A stretch of DNA of 64,000 nt, taken from Carallia brachiata (Eukaryota; Streptophyta; Magnoliopsida; Malpighiales; Rhizophoraceae). The notes below the pieces were generated by a model, which searched no databases, had not been told where the DNA came from, and saw only the letters and a list, made by a program, of their open reading frames with translations. Of the stretch, positions 24,094 to 36,554 are shown one piece after another. The first letter of the stretch is position 1. Every line of letters begins with the position of its first letter. The stretch lies in contig JADCRB010000155.1 of NCBI GenBank assembly GCA_021464245.1, positions 112,231 to 176,230 of the forward strand, given 5' to 3'. The position numbers were made by a program, and so were the translations under genes.

Positions 24094-27000
24094 AAGGTGC
24101 CGTACTTAGTGGAAGTCAAATGATGGGAACGAATTGTTTATAGAGTACCTAATCCCAAGGTTGTCTAAATTGATGAGTATTTTTATGCTTTTCCTTTTAA
24201 CAACAAAAAGCATACATCACTGTCACCTATATAAATTATTACGTGTATAGATTAAAATTGGGAGGTCATCTATTTTATCTGCATTCAAATTTCTTTCAAA
24301 AAAGAAGAATCTTCTACCCAAACAATACTGCGGAAGGTACCGACTTGTCACCAAACTACAACTTTGAGTAGAAGTATTTTTATGCTTTAAATCTTATAAA
24401 TTAAATTCATTTAATCACTCGGACAGGTGGCAAAAAGATATTTTCCTATAGTTATAATATAAAAATCAGTAGGCTTTTTTTTTAAATAAAAAAAAAGGTG
24501 CTCGCACATATATTAGTCATTGCATTTATAATGTTGAAGTCGGGAGTTACCCATTAACGTTCTCATTCAATCTCTTTTATAGGAAGAACTCACTACTCAA
24601 ATATTAATAGACCTGAGCGTGATGCTACCATAACAGACCACAGCGATTACCAAATTTAATATCGGACAGCTGATCTACCAGTCCTTGTAAGCCTACTTAG
24701 TAGGCAAAGAAACCCATATGTTGTAATTTAGGAGGGCAGCACCAACGCAGAAATTCAAACTTGAATCGACTATATGAAATACACATTGTCATCCAGCAGG
24801 CTTTTGAAAGTATAAATTTGGTATATTACATTATCTAATACTGTATACTCTCTAAATTGACGGTCATTTCCCTAGCAAAACTATAAAAATATTCGTTAGT
24901 AATCTTTAACTTATCATTTCATTTTATTATATACTAAATTATGTTTGAGACTTAATTATTCTAAATTCTTACCAACAAAATACCCACATATCAATCTAGT
25001 TCTTCCTCTCTCTTTCCCTTTGCCTGTCACTTGATTTTGATCACCCGTCTTAGTGCTAAGCAGAGCAAACCTTGACTCTTGCCAATTCCAACTACCGACT
25101 AAAAGTAACTAAATTGAAATTTAATTGTCCAAACCAACATATTAGATGCTGTTATACTTGTGAGAATAATATACTGACAAATGGTGCAAAAAAAAGACTA
25201 ATTTACTGACAAACACCCAACTTTAAATGCTTTTTTTTTTTTTCAAAATGATAAATATAGTTTTACATTTTAATTTAAATTTCATAAAATGATATTTTTA
25301 TCAGAATTTATCAGTTGGGGACAGTAATCTAAAAGTTTTAAATTTTAGTTATTTACATTGAAATGTTTAGGGAGGGGGGCGGGGGGGTGGTCAACATATT
25401 CGGCCCAATATTTGGTCCTACAATATCACAATTAAAAAACATATTAACTATACCAAAAAAAAAACATATTAACTAATTTACAAAAAGATAAACTTTACAG
25501 AACTCGCTTTCATTGAATATCAGGTAATATAGAATATCAATGACACTATTTATTGACACTACAATAGACAAATTTGTCATACTCAGATTGCTTCACGCAT
25601 CAAGGTAATCTAGAATATCAGGTTTTGTATTTTCGATGAAGCAAATTGGCCTATTGGCTCTTTCAATCCATTCCCTAAGCTATATATATATGCACAAAAA
25701 GATATCAATGAACTGACTTGGTCAAACAGTGTGGGTTTTTTATTAGTCACAATAACATCTACAGATCCTAAATATCGCTATCCCAAAATTAATTTGACAT
25801 TTTTGGGTCCAATCATCAACTATTACTGTGAACTCTCTGTCTAACTAGCTTGCCACTAGTTTTTCGGTTTCGTTTGATGGTGGTTAGATATCAATTTGGA
25901 TTAGATTGACATGGTAAACTTGAAAACGTGAATTTATAATTCATTATGAGTTAAATACACATTTAAAGATTATATATAATTATAAAATAATACAATTTAA
26001 GAATTCGCATTTAAAAATATTTTAATTCTCTCCGTATATATAATTTTTCTTTTATCCTACCAAACATGGAAAGCAAAACTAATTGAAGAAATAAAAGCTA
26101 GTGGAAGTACAAAATTGATTGGGGTACTTTTTATTTTCTTGTTGTCACCAAATGTGCACTCAAATAATGTATGGTTTAGCCCGTTATTAGTCATCAATTG
26201 CGTCATTTAACTTGACAAAGTCGTGGCCATTAATGGTTTGCACGTATCCTACAGAATTTTCTCATAATTTCATTTCATAGGGGCTGGGATAAATTTGATA
26301 GACTATAACACTTTACAATCTCTATAATTGCATTTGTATTGAAGATTTACATTGCTCCCTCTAAATACTCCCAAGAAAAAAAAAAAAAAAGTTATAAATT
26401 GCTCCTTCTGAGTTCGTCTTGTGCTAGTACAATATTACTTCATCAGTGCCTTTTTTTTTTTTTTTTGAAATACAAATCATCTCTTCAACCTTTGCGAATA
26501 GTGGGAGTTAAATTTATGTGGTGATATTCCTTTTGAAACTAGAATGAAATGTTAAAGTCAGGCCAAGTCCAAACTACACCGTGTATGCGCTGCCCATTCA
26601 AATATTCATAATTAAAGAAAACTCTGCCTATTACTTAGCTAATACGGAAATTAGAATTGGTTTTCTCCTTACTTTTCGACCGTTTAAGCTGAAAGAAAAG
26701 TCTTAAAGATTAGGTGAAATTTTGAAGAATGGAGTTAGGTTCCATTGCATTAGGGCTATGTATAGGCCAAATTGAAAAATATCATGAATAAATGCTACTA
26801 AAAAGTTGTTAATACAATAATTAAGTAAGCTGGAAATGGATAAGCTTGAGCTTGCAATGTCTCTTTCTTCATTCAATGAAGCAAAAAGATATCCCATGTG
26901 TACCGAGTAATGATATCACAAGGACCCCCAGGATGTCTATGAGCGAGAGAGAGAATGCTTATTCTGTCTTGGTAGTCTTAGAATCCGTTGGAATCTGAGA

Positions 27001-27885
27001 ATTCCTAGTTAGTATCTCATGGTTCTAACCTGTACAAAATGTCCACAGTCAAAAATCTCATGTTTTTATCCGTTTAAGGTTCCATTGAAGAAAAATTTTA
27101 AATTGTTTGTTGGCTATTGAACATCATGAGGAGGCACTGAGGCCAGATTTTATTTTCTTGATGTGGGTTTTACCAGTCTAAAGGACTAAAACCCACAAAA
27201 TTAAAAAATAAATCATGTCCCCCAGTCCAATTCAATGAAGACAAGTACAAGGGGCCTGGAGTAATGAACTGTGTACTAAGAGTTTCAACCAGTGGGCATC
27301 GAATAGTTATCAATTCAACATTATAAAAATGATGGGATCGTTTTCAATTTGTAATAAATTAATAAGAATTTATCACCTGAGTGATAATTTAAATGGCAAT
27401 TGAGGTACGTTTTACACAGTTAATTCAAATTTGAATTATCACGCTGCGTAATTTTCTTTAACTAAATATGTTGGGAGTCTTTGTCCTAATGTAAGTTTAA
27501 GGATATTGTGACTGTCAGTTGTAGAACTCAAATTTGACAATCATTTGATGAGTTAAGGGGGAGCCACGGTCGAGTTTATTAGTGATTGGGTAATGAATTC
27601 TCCTTATTGGAGAGATTAAATAATAACGCCAACGGATACTTTACTGTTTCAGTTTACAGATACAATAATTTACGTACCGATAATATACATTTTTTGTGGA
27701 TTAAAAGAAAAAAATATTAATAAGTGTTTAGATTATACTGTTTACATTAGTTTGCACGTCTTGAATAAACTAATAACCAAAACCTAATCTGTCAACATGG
27801 CGGCCAATTTTTAAAAGAGCATCCCCTTCTTTCCTCACCTTCTCCCATTTCTTCTCCTCTTCACTTCACCTACTAGTACTATACA

Positions 27886-27890
<5 letters not shown>
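24094..27890. other. Intergenic sequence with a G-rich tract
   Basis: No gene recognised over 3.8 kb. Contents: homopolymer runs, a G-tract at 25,370-25,390, and AT-rich DNA up to the WRKY promoter. The segment 24,480-24,810 is less AT-rich and may be an old TE remnant without visible ends. Confidence 0.4.

Positions 27891-27891
<1 letters not shown>

Positions 27892-27927
<36 letters not shown>
27892..27927 (+). repeat. (CT)n microsatellite in the WRKY 5' UTR
   Basis: About 36 bp of CT repeats, 120 bp upstream of the WRKY start codon. CT-rich leaders near the start of transcription are common in plant genes. Confidence 0.9.
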
Positions 27928-27930
<3 letters not shown>

Positions 27931-28048
27931 GGGCTTAATTGAAATCTTGATCTTGGCTGTTCACAAGACAATCAAGGGGCCAAAATTGAATCCATATATA
28001 CCATCATTAGGCAAGCTTGGTTTTGGAGGCCAAAAAGGTTCAACAACA

Positions 28049-29318
28049 ATGGATGCCAAGTTCAGAAACAATCCACTAATTAGTGAGCAAGATGAAAGTG
28101 AAAATACCCCAGAAAGCGGTCCAGATTCACCTCCTTCTTCTACCTTGTTTAATGACACCAAGCTGGCTTCTTCTTCCTCCCCAAAAAGAAGGTAATCAAG
28201 ATCTTTACATTTCCATTAAATTACCAATTCACATACATATATACCTCGTTTTCTTTTCTTTTCTTTTTTTTGGTTCCTGATTTTAACAACATCATAGCAT
28301 CCAAATAAAGTTACTTGTAACATAAGCATCCCAAATTGTGTCACAAAAAGCTTAAATTCTAAGAGGGGTTTTTATGATTTTGTTTTGTTGGCTCATATTT
28401 ATGAAGCTAATTTTGAAATAAATGGTGGGATTTTGTAATCAGCAAGAGGGCTTACAGAAAAGGGTGGTGTCAGTACCAATCAAGGACATAGAAGGCTCAC
28501 GGCTGAAGGGGGAGAACGCCACGCCGCCGTCCGATTCCTGGGCTTGGAGAAAATACGGCCAAAAGCCCATCAAAGGCTCTCCTTACCCCAGGTAATTACC
28601 ACTGTCAACTGAAGAAGACAAAGAAATCATCTTTCCCATTTTTTCTAAATTTTAATAGAATTTTCCTTCTGAAATTTACAGGCAAAAGAGATTTTTATTA
28701 CACAAAGATTCTAACAAAGAGTTGTCTGAATTTTTTGTTGTTGAGCGCAGAGGATACTATAGATGTAGCAGCTCAAAGGGATGTCCGGCCAGAAAACAAG
28801 TGGAGAGGAGCAGGGTGGACCCCACACTGTTAGTGGTCACCTACTCTTGTGAGCACAACCACCCATGGCCGCCTCCTTCCCGAACAAATCACCACCACAG
28901 CAACCACCACCTTTCCTCCTCCTCCTCCTTTGCTTCTAAACTCATGGGCACCAGAAAACAGGGAATGGAAGCGGAGGCGATCAAACCCGAAACCCCGGAG
29001 CCTGAACCGGAACCCGAACCGGAGAACAACTTCACCGCCGCCGCAGCCGATCTCGCCGGCGACGAGTCACTTGTATCCATAGACGAGTTTTCTTGGTTTG
29101 GACACATTGACCATCATGATCATCAAACAACAACGACGTCTTCAACAATGCTCGAGATTCCCGTTTTTGTAGAGGAGAGGAGCGCGGCGGACATTGGATT
29201 TTTCCCCGTGATGAGAGAGGAGGATGAGTCGCTGTTCGCCGATCTGGGCGAGTTGCCGGAGTGCTCGTCGGTGTTCGGGCACCACCGTGGCTTGGGGCCG
29301 CAAGTCCAGATCTGCTGA
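28049..29318 (+). CDS. WRKY transcription factor, group IIe (WRKY65/69-like), exon 2 frame problem
   Basis: Three exons: 28,049-28,191, an exon ending at 28,591, and 28,751-29,318. Start chosen at MDAKFRNNP because homologues begin there; 34 upstream in-frame codons look like leader. Exon 1 encodes the acidic/Ser-rich N-terminus ([10 protein letters not shown], ending SSPKR). Exon 2 holds [17 protein letters not shown] and exon 3 the zinc finger (C-x5-C ... HNH) plus an acidic tail with [14 protein letters not shown] proteins bind W-boxes in the nucleus. The intron at PR-GYYRC is normal for the family. The usual acceptor (exon 2 from 28,443) leaves the frame wrong, stopping at 28,489-28,491; one base seems missing near 28,452. 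An acceptor at AAAAG/GG (exon 2 from 28,463) restores a 279-residue frame. So either a damaged allele, an assembly error, or unusual splicing. Confidence 0.85.
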
Positions 29319-31649
29319 CACGTTTCATTGTCCCCACTCGAGGTTATCATAATAAAAAAATAAACTATATAATTATTATGACAATTTTTTTCAGTAATTT
29401 TCTTTTGCCTCGATTTCAGTGTAGTAAGTGAATAATTATTATAACAATTAAATTCTGAAATCTGTCGCGGTTGTAGTTAAGCATCAATTTGCCGTCTTAA
29501 ATTTGATTATTCTCTTTTCATTTGTCGTCCATAGCACAAATTGCACATTTAAAACAACTATTATTGGCCATTCATATTTTAGTTGATAATAAGATAATTT
29601 CAATTTAGTGCACTAAATTATCTAGCCATCCATTTTTCTTGTCTTAATTTCTCTTAATAGGATTAATGTTCAAGTTCATCTTGCAGTTACATTAATTGAT
29701 GTGGTCCCATATAATACCTTATAGCATTATTTTAGAATCAAAGACAGATTAACTATACTGATGTTTTTTGTCTTTTTTATTCTTTGATTCCAACGTAAAT
29801 TCAAATTTCAAACTTTTAATTTTAAAAATAACTTTAATATTGTGAACTATAGCTTATTGTTATATATTGATATTTTTTTATGTTAAGGGAAATGATCTAG
29901 AGAAAGTGTGCACAAGCAACCAAAACTTGGGGTTTTGTCCTTGTTGAAAATATGCAAAAGATTGTATAAGAAGCCAATTACATGCGTAATGGTAGGCCAA
30001 TTATGCAACCATTGTATTATTATTACTGCTGCAATTAGGCATCTTTGGATTGAGAAAGACAGCCAGAATGCTGCCATATAGATGAACCGAGTGGTCGTGG
30101 TGAGTGGTCGTGGTGCATTTTATAAATTGTTTGGAAGTATATCAATTGCAAGAACCCATTTTCCAGATCTAGCAGTTTAATCCTTTGGTGCAATCCTAGA
30201 ATGGGACATTTATATATACACAAATAAAGGTTTCATGCTTTTACACACATTTATCTCCTGTCTTTTTTTTCTTTTTTGACCTTTTAGTTTTTTCATTATC
30301 TGTCACTGAATCTGAATTCATTGGATGTAAAGGCAGATTCTGATTGCTTGATTTTGGAAGCTGATTCAAATGATTGGCTGGCCAAAAACAACAAGTCAAA
30401 TGTACCACCCAATTGTTTTGACTTTTTGATGAATGTTAGCTGGATAATATTCTACTAGTTGCACCCATGACTGTACAGTTCCTAATCTCCTTATAAGGTC
30501 AAACATCACATGTTTTTTTTAAGTGAAATTAAAATAAAATAAAAATAATATAAATTATTAAATAATTTAATTTTAAAACATATAAAAATAAATAAATTAT
30601 TAAATAACATCTAAAACTATATATTCACTTAAATCTTCTTAACATATTTCCACATAGTTATCTTTTATTTATGTTTTCTTTGCCTTTGAGAGAGAGAGAG
30701 AGAGAAAGTGTAAGAGGAATTATCTAATGACACAAGAGTTGTTGAAGACGTGGTCAGATTCAGGATCAAGTGGGCATTAATTAATTTACAAAACATGAAT
30801 TTGTTACACAATAATGTATCATCTTTCGCTTTCCACATATGGACACGGGAAATTTTACGTTGTTTAAGATTGTAGAAATTTAATATTATGCCACCATTTA
30901 CTTAATGAGTTTTCAATGATTTCCAAGTTCCAACTCCACGTCCAACACGTGGGGTGGCTTAACGTTACATACAAATGCAATGACAATAACAATGGGAAAT
31001 GCTAAGTAGCTGATACAATGGGAGCAACATGGTTGCCACACACGCATGTAACCAATGAGAAGATTTCTCTTTTGGTTTTTGATTATTTAATTATGAAGGG
31101 TATAAATGGTAAACGAAGAGTGGCAAAATAGTAAAACAATTTGAAATAAAGTTTGATTTTTTTTGCACTAAAGAGATGTCGTTTCTTTTTGTTTGAGGCG
31201 CGGGAAATTCAATTGTTAATGAAATTTAGATTTTTTTGGACTCAACAAAGAATTAACTGTAGATAGTACGACAATATCATAGAAATTCATCTAATGATCT
31301 ATAAGCATAGTTTGAGTTTATTAAGTGTAATGTACTGCTGAAACAATAACTATCATCTCATATTGATCTCATTTAAAAGATCTGAGCAAGCAAATGTCCC
31401 TTAAATAAAATAGTTACATATTAGACATTTATAAAATACTAAAATAATTTGATATTTGTAGTAAAATTTGTGTGTCACATATTCAGAGAACACTCTATTA
31501 TAATTCAATTGTATAGCATCCAATAGTATTATAACTCAAAATAAAGCACAGCAAGAGGCATAACATAACTTGACGAGTTAATATTTAATCCCTCACAACA
31601 AAACCAAATAATAAGAATAGAAAAGCGAATGAAGAGAAAATTGAGAAGG
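29319..31649. other. Intergenic, downstream of the WRKY gene
   Basis: No gene recognised. At about 30,010-30,075 the plus strand has a short stretch faintly like the zinc-binding end of a LINE, too short to call. A (GA)n run lies near 30,689-30,704. Confidence 0.4.
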
Positions 31650-31664
31650 AATAAATATGTAAGT

Positions 31665-31817
31665 GTTTTTTTTATTAGGAGGCCTGTTGCACTATAAAAT
31701 ACACAATGGGGATAACTTTTCCCTTCTACAAACCCCTCCCCTCTTCCCAGCATTTGAACTCAAGACTTTTAAAATAAAAGTTTTAAATTTTAACCATTAG
31801 AGTATCCCCTAATGGAC
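31665..31817 (-). mobile_element. SINE with a perfect 15-bp target duplication
   Basis: It lies on the minus strand between two copies of AATAAATATGTAAGT (31,650-31,664 and 31,818-31,832). The 5' head has a pol III A-box-like string (GATACTCTAATGGTTA) and a B-box-like string (GAGTTCAAATGCTGG), as in tRNA-derived SINEs. The body runs about 80 bp further and ends with AATAAAAAAAACA, an A-rich tail. Length 153 bp, within the usual plant range. It depends on a LINE for mobility. Confidence 0.85.
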
Positions 31818-31928
31818 AATAAATATGTAAGTTTGTGTTGAAGTCGTCGTTATATAATGGTCACGCATGCAAAAGATTAATGTAATTAATTTTTCCTATG
31901 AAAGAAAGGGAAATTTTTTTTTATTGTT

Positions 31929-34900
31929 CTTTAAATGTCTGTTTCGTGGTTGTTATATACGGGCAAAATATAAGATACTAAAAGGAAATTATATGACATA
32001 AATGAAAATGTGTGATATAATGGAGGAATTATAGGACATCTAAAGTAAAATATACAATAAGATTGATGAAGAATAATAAAAAAAAATTTTGTTAATGATC
32101 TGTTACAAGTGTCATATAATTTTCTATATTTGTCATATAATTTCTCATCTTGTCCTATATTTTCACTTTTTGTCATATGTGTTAGACACGAAACAACCAT
32201 TTAAAGGACAGTCATAGTGGGCCTGGAGAAAGAAAATAATTAATGTGAAATAAATGTTGTGACAATTAATAAGATACCAAAATAATAAACATTGTAATCG
32301 TATAAATGCGTACATAGTGTGATAAGTAGTAGTTGAAAACATAATGCAAGTAAATATAGAAGGAGGTAAACTTTTTGGCTGCGCTTGAAGTGTCCATTTG
32401 GTAAATATCATATACGACATAATTGGAAAATAGACGATATAATGGACGTAAAATATATGATAAGATTGACCAGGAAGTATAAAATGTTTTGTTAATGGCT
32501 TGTAAAAAGTGTCATATAATTTTCTATATGTGTCATATAATTTCCCAATCTTATTCTATATTTTGACTTGTTGTCATATGTGGCAGGCAAAAAACAATCA
32601 TTTAAAGGACAACCATGTGGTGGTACTGAAAGAAAGAAAAGAAATAATCTGAAGTAAATGTTGTGACCATTGGTAAGATACCAAAATAATAAATATTGTT
32701 GTCGCATAAATGCGTACATACTGTGATAAGTAGTAGCTGAAAGCATGATGTGAGTAAATATAATGAGATAAACTTTTTTACTGCACTTGAAGTGCCTATT
32801 TGGCGAATGTCATATACGAATAAATAAATATACGGATAAATTATATAACATCTAAAGTCAAATATACGACAAGATTGACCAGGAATTATTAAAAAAATTT
32901 TGTTAATAGCTTGTTAAAAGTGTCATATAATTTACGTATATGTCATATAATTTCCCAATTATGTCTTATATCTTGACTTTTTGTCATATGTGGTAGGCAC
33001 AAAACAGCCATTTAAAGGACCATTATGTAGTGGTACTGGAGAAAAAAAAAGAATTAATCTGAACTAAATGTTGTGACCATTGATAAGATACCAAAATAAT
33101 AAATATTGTAATTACATAAATGCATCTATATTGTGATACGTAGAAGCTGAAAGTATGATGCAAGTAAATATGTAATGAGATAAACTTTTTGGCTGCACAT
33201 GAAGTGGTCATTTGGCGAACGTAATGTATGGCATAAATAAAAAAAATAGATGATATAATGGACAAATTATATGACATCTCATGTAAAATATATGACAAGA
33301 TTTACCGGGAATTATAAAAATTTTGTTAATGGCTTGTGAAAAGTGTCATATAATTTTCTGTATGTGTCATATAATATCACAATCTTGTCATATAATTTGA
33401 CTATTTGTCGTATGTGACAGGTAAGAAATAGTCATTTAAAATACAACCATGTAGTGGTACTAGAGAAAGAAAAAAAGTAATTTGACGTAAATATTGTGAC
33501 CATTAATAAGATACCAAAATAATAAATATTGTAAACGCATAACTACATACATATTGTGATATGTTGAAGCTGAAAGTATGATGCAAGTAAATATGTAATG
33601 AGATATACTTTTTGGCTGCACTTGAAATGACCATTTGGCGAACGTAATGTATGACATAAATAAAAAAAATTGTGATATGACGGACAAATTATATGGCATC
33701 TCATGTAAAATATATGACAAGATTTATCGAAAATTATAAAATTTTGTTAATGGCTTGTGAAAGTGTCATATAAAATACTGTATGTGTCATATAATATCTC
33801 AATCTTGTCCTATAAAGAACAGTCATGTAGTGGTGCAGCAAAAGAAAAGAAATAAGTTAAAGTAAATTTTGTGACAATTAATAAGATACAAAAATAATAA
33901 ATATTGTAATAGTATAAATATTTAGATGTTGTAATAAGTAGTAGTTGAAAGTATTATGGAAGTAAATATTTAATGAAAAAAACTTTTTGGCTGCCCTTAA
34001 AGTGGCCGTTTGGTGTTTGTCATGTATGGCACAAAAGATAAAATATACGACATGAAGGAAGAAACTATATGATATATTAAAGTAAAATATCTGACACGTT
34101 TAACCAGTCATTATAAAAATGTTTTGTTAATGGCTAGTTACATGTGTCATATAATTATTTTTATATGTCATACAATTTTCTTTGCTATGTCATATATTTT
34201 GTTTGTTGTGTCATATGTGACAAGCACGAAACAACCATTTAAAGGATAGCTATGTACTAGTGCTGTAGAAAGAAAAGAATTAGTCTGAAGTAAAATTTCT
34301 GACAATTACTAGGATACCAAAATAATAAATATTGTAATCGCATTAATATTCAGATATCATAATAAGTAGTAGCTGAAAGTATAGTGGAATTAAATATTTA
34401 ACGAGGAAAACTTTTTAACTGCCCTTGAAGTGGCAGTTTGATGGCTGTTATGTATGGCACAACAAGTACAATATAACATGACGGAAGAAACTATATGATG
34501 TGTCAAAGTAAAATATACGACACGTTTAATCGGCCATTAGAAAAATGTTTTGTTAATGACTGGTTTCATGTGTTATATAATTTTTTAATATGTCGTATAA
34601 TTTTCTTGTTGTGTCGTATTTTTTGTTTGTCGTGACGTATATGACAAGCACGAAATAGTCATTTAAAGGATAGTCATGTAGTGGTGCTTTAGAAAAAAAA
34701 AGAATTAGTCTAAAAGTAAATTTTGTGACAATTAATATGATACCAAAATAATAAATATTGTAATAACAAAAATATTTAAATATTTTGATAAATAGCAGCT
34801 AAAAGTATAGTGGAAGTAAATATTTAACGAGGAAAACTTTTGGCTATCCTTGAAGTGGCAATTTGGTGGCTGTTAGATATGGCACAACAAGCAAAATATA

Positions 34901-36070
34901 CGACATGACGGAAGAAACCATAAGATGTGTCAAAGTAAAATATATGACACGTTTAACTAGCCATTAGAAAAATATTTTGTTAATAGTTGATTACATGTGT
35001 TGTATAATTTTTTTAATATCTCAAATAAATTCCTCGTTGTGTTGTTTTTTTTTTTTGTGTCATATGTGGCACGCAGTAAACAGTCATTTCAAGAACAGCT
35101 ATGTAGTGGTGGTGCATAAAGAAAAAAATTAATCTCAAGTAAATTTTTTGACAATTAATAAGATACCAAAAGAATAAATATTATAATAGTATAAAAATTT
35201 AAATATTTTAATAAGTTGTAATTGAAAATATGATAGAAGTAAATATTTAATGAGAAAAATTTTTGACTGCCCTTTAAGTGGCTATTTGGTGGCTGTCAGA
35301 CATGACGAAAAAAATATACAACATGAAAAGTGAAAAATAGACAAGTTTGACCAGCCAATATAAATTTTGCGTTAATGACTTGTTAGAAGTGTCGTATAGT
35401 TTTTCTGCATATGTTGTGTACTTTCCTATATTGTCATATAATATTTTCTTTATATGTCATATTATTTCCAAGCTTGTCATATAATATTTTTTTTGTCATA
35501 TGTGACAAGCATGAAACAGCTACTTAAAGGACAGCCATGTAGGGGTTTTAGACAGAAAAAAATTAATCTGAAGTAAATGTTGCAATAATTAATAAAAATA
35601 ATAAATATTGTAATCGTATAAATGTTTAGATATTTTGATATGTAGCACATGAAAGCATGATGAAAGTGAATATTTAATGAGATAAAATTTTTGGCTGCCC
35701 TTGAAGAGGCAATTTGGTGCTTGTCATATTGACACAACAAGAGAAATATATGATATGAGGGAATAAATGTACGACACATTAGCTGAAATATACAACAACT
35801 TTGACCTGTCATTATAAATTTTGTGTTAATGGCTTGTTAGTAGTGTTCTATATTTTTTCTTTATATGTCATATAATTTCTAACCTTGTCATATATTTTGT
35901 TTGTTGTGTCATATGTAATATTCATGAAACAACCATGTAAAGGACAGCCATATAGTGGTACTGGAGAAAGAAAAGAAATAATTTGAAGTAAATGTTGTGA
36001 CAATTAATAAAATATCAATATTGTGACAAAATAAATATTTAAATTTTTTGATAAGTGGTAACTGAGGGTA
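31929..36070. repeat. Tandem array of ten ~425-bp units, each with a large foldback
   Basis: The anchor CTTTTTGGCTGC...TTGAAGTGG recurs at 32,371, 32,773, 33,185, 33,608, 33,983, 34,411, 34,836, 35,260 and 35,688, with a first unit starting near 31,930. Spacing is 402, 412, 423, 375, 428, 425, 424 and 428 bp. Each unit has an imperfect palindrome of about 250 bp: outer arms CTGCCCTTGAAGTGGCAGTTTG and, reverse-complemented, CTATCCTTTAAATGGTTGTTTC; inner clusters of ATATGACA/TGTCATATAA; centre AACCAGCCATTA...TAATGGCTGGTT. A spacer of about 165 bp (GATACCAAAATAATAAATATTGTAAT) joins units. Repeated minus-strand frames (MSYILHEM...) are by-products. No transposase. Confidence 0.85.
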
Positions 36071-36149
36071 AGCAATTAAGGGTAAGAAAATGCCTATCTT
36101 CAAATTTTAAGTAATATAATATTTTAAAGTTATTTTATGAAAAAAAAAA

Positions 36150-36260
36150 ATTTAGCCTAGTAGAAAAGTTGCATTACCCACCCTCAACTCTAAAGCTTGG
36201 CCCCAATAAGTCCAAGGTTCAGACTTTCTCTTCTTATCTTGCAATACATTTTGTTTTATT
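36150..36260 (+). mobile_element. SINE-like element, uncertain
   Basis: The string TTTAGCCTAGTAGAAAAGTTGC resembles a tRNA-type A box, and CCAAGGTTCAGACTTTC about 60 bp later resembles a B box. A T-rich TTTTGTTTTATTTTG end follows. No target duplication found. Confidence 0.35.
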
Positions 36261-36554
36261 TTGTTGTTTGTTTTATCATTTTAGAAAGAAACCAGTTGGT
36301 TATATGTTATTAAATTTATTTCCTTTATTTTTTTTTCATTTAATTTTCCTACTAATTTATTTGTAATGTATATACTATAATTATTTTAATTTAGTTAAAA
36401 AATATTTTAAAATTTTATTTTTATATTGAAATGAAGACTCTTTTTGCACATGTACATGTTGGAATGTCTCCAAATATTAGTAACAAGTGAAGCGTCATAT
36501 GAAAGAAGTAATATTGTCGTAGCAAGTAAACCAAGTATCGTACAAATAAGCAAA

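Noticed and set aside
30005..30075. Possible LINE zinc-binding fragment (IRHLWIEKDSQNAA)
   Set aside because: Only about 20 residues of weak similarity, with no flanking LINE sequence or target duplication.
32163..35812. Six similar minus-strand ORFs (MSYILHEM.., about 85-110 codons)
   Set aside because: They recur because the DNA unit is repeated; frames shift between units and the peptides are low-complexity Tyr/Ile/Phe-rich. Not a gene family.
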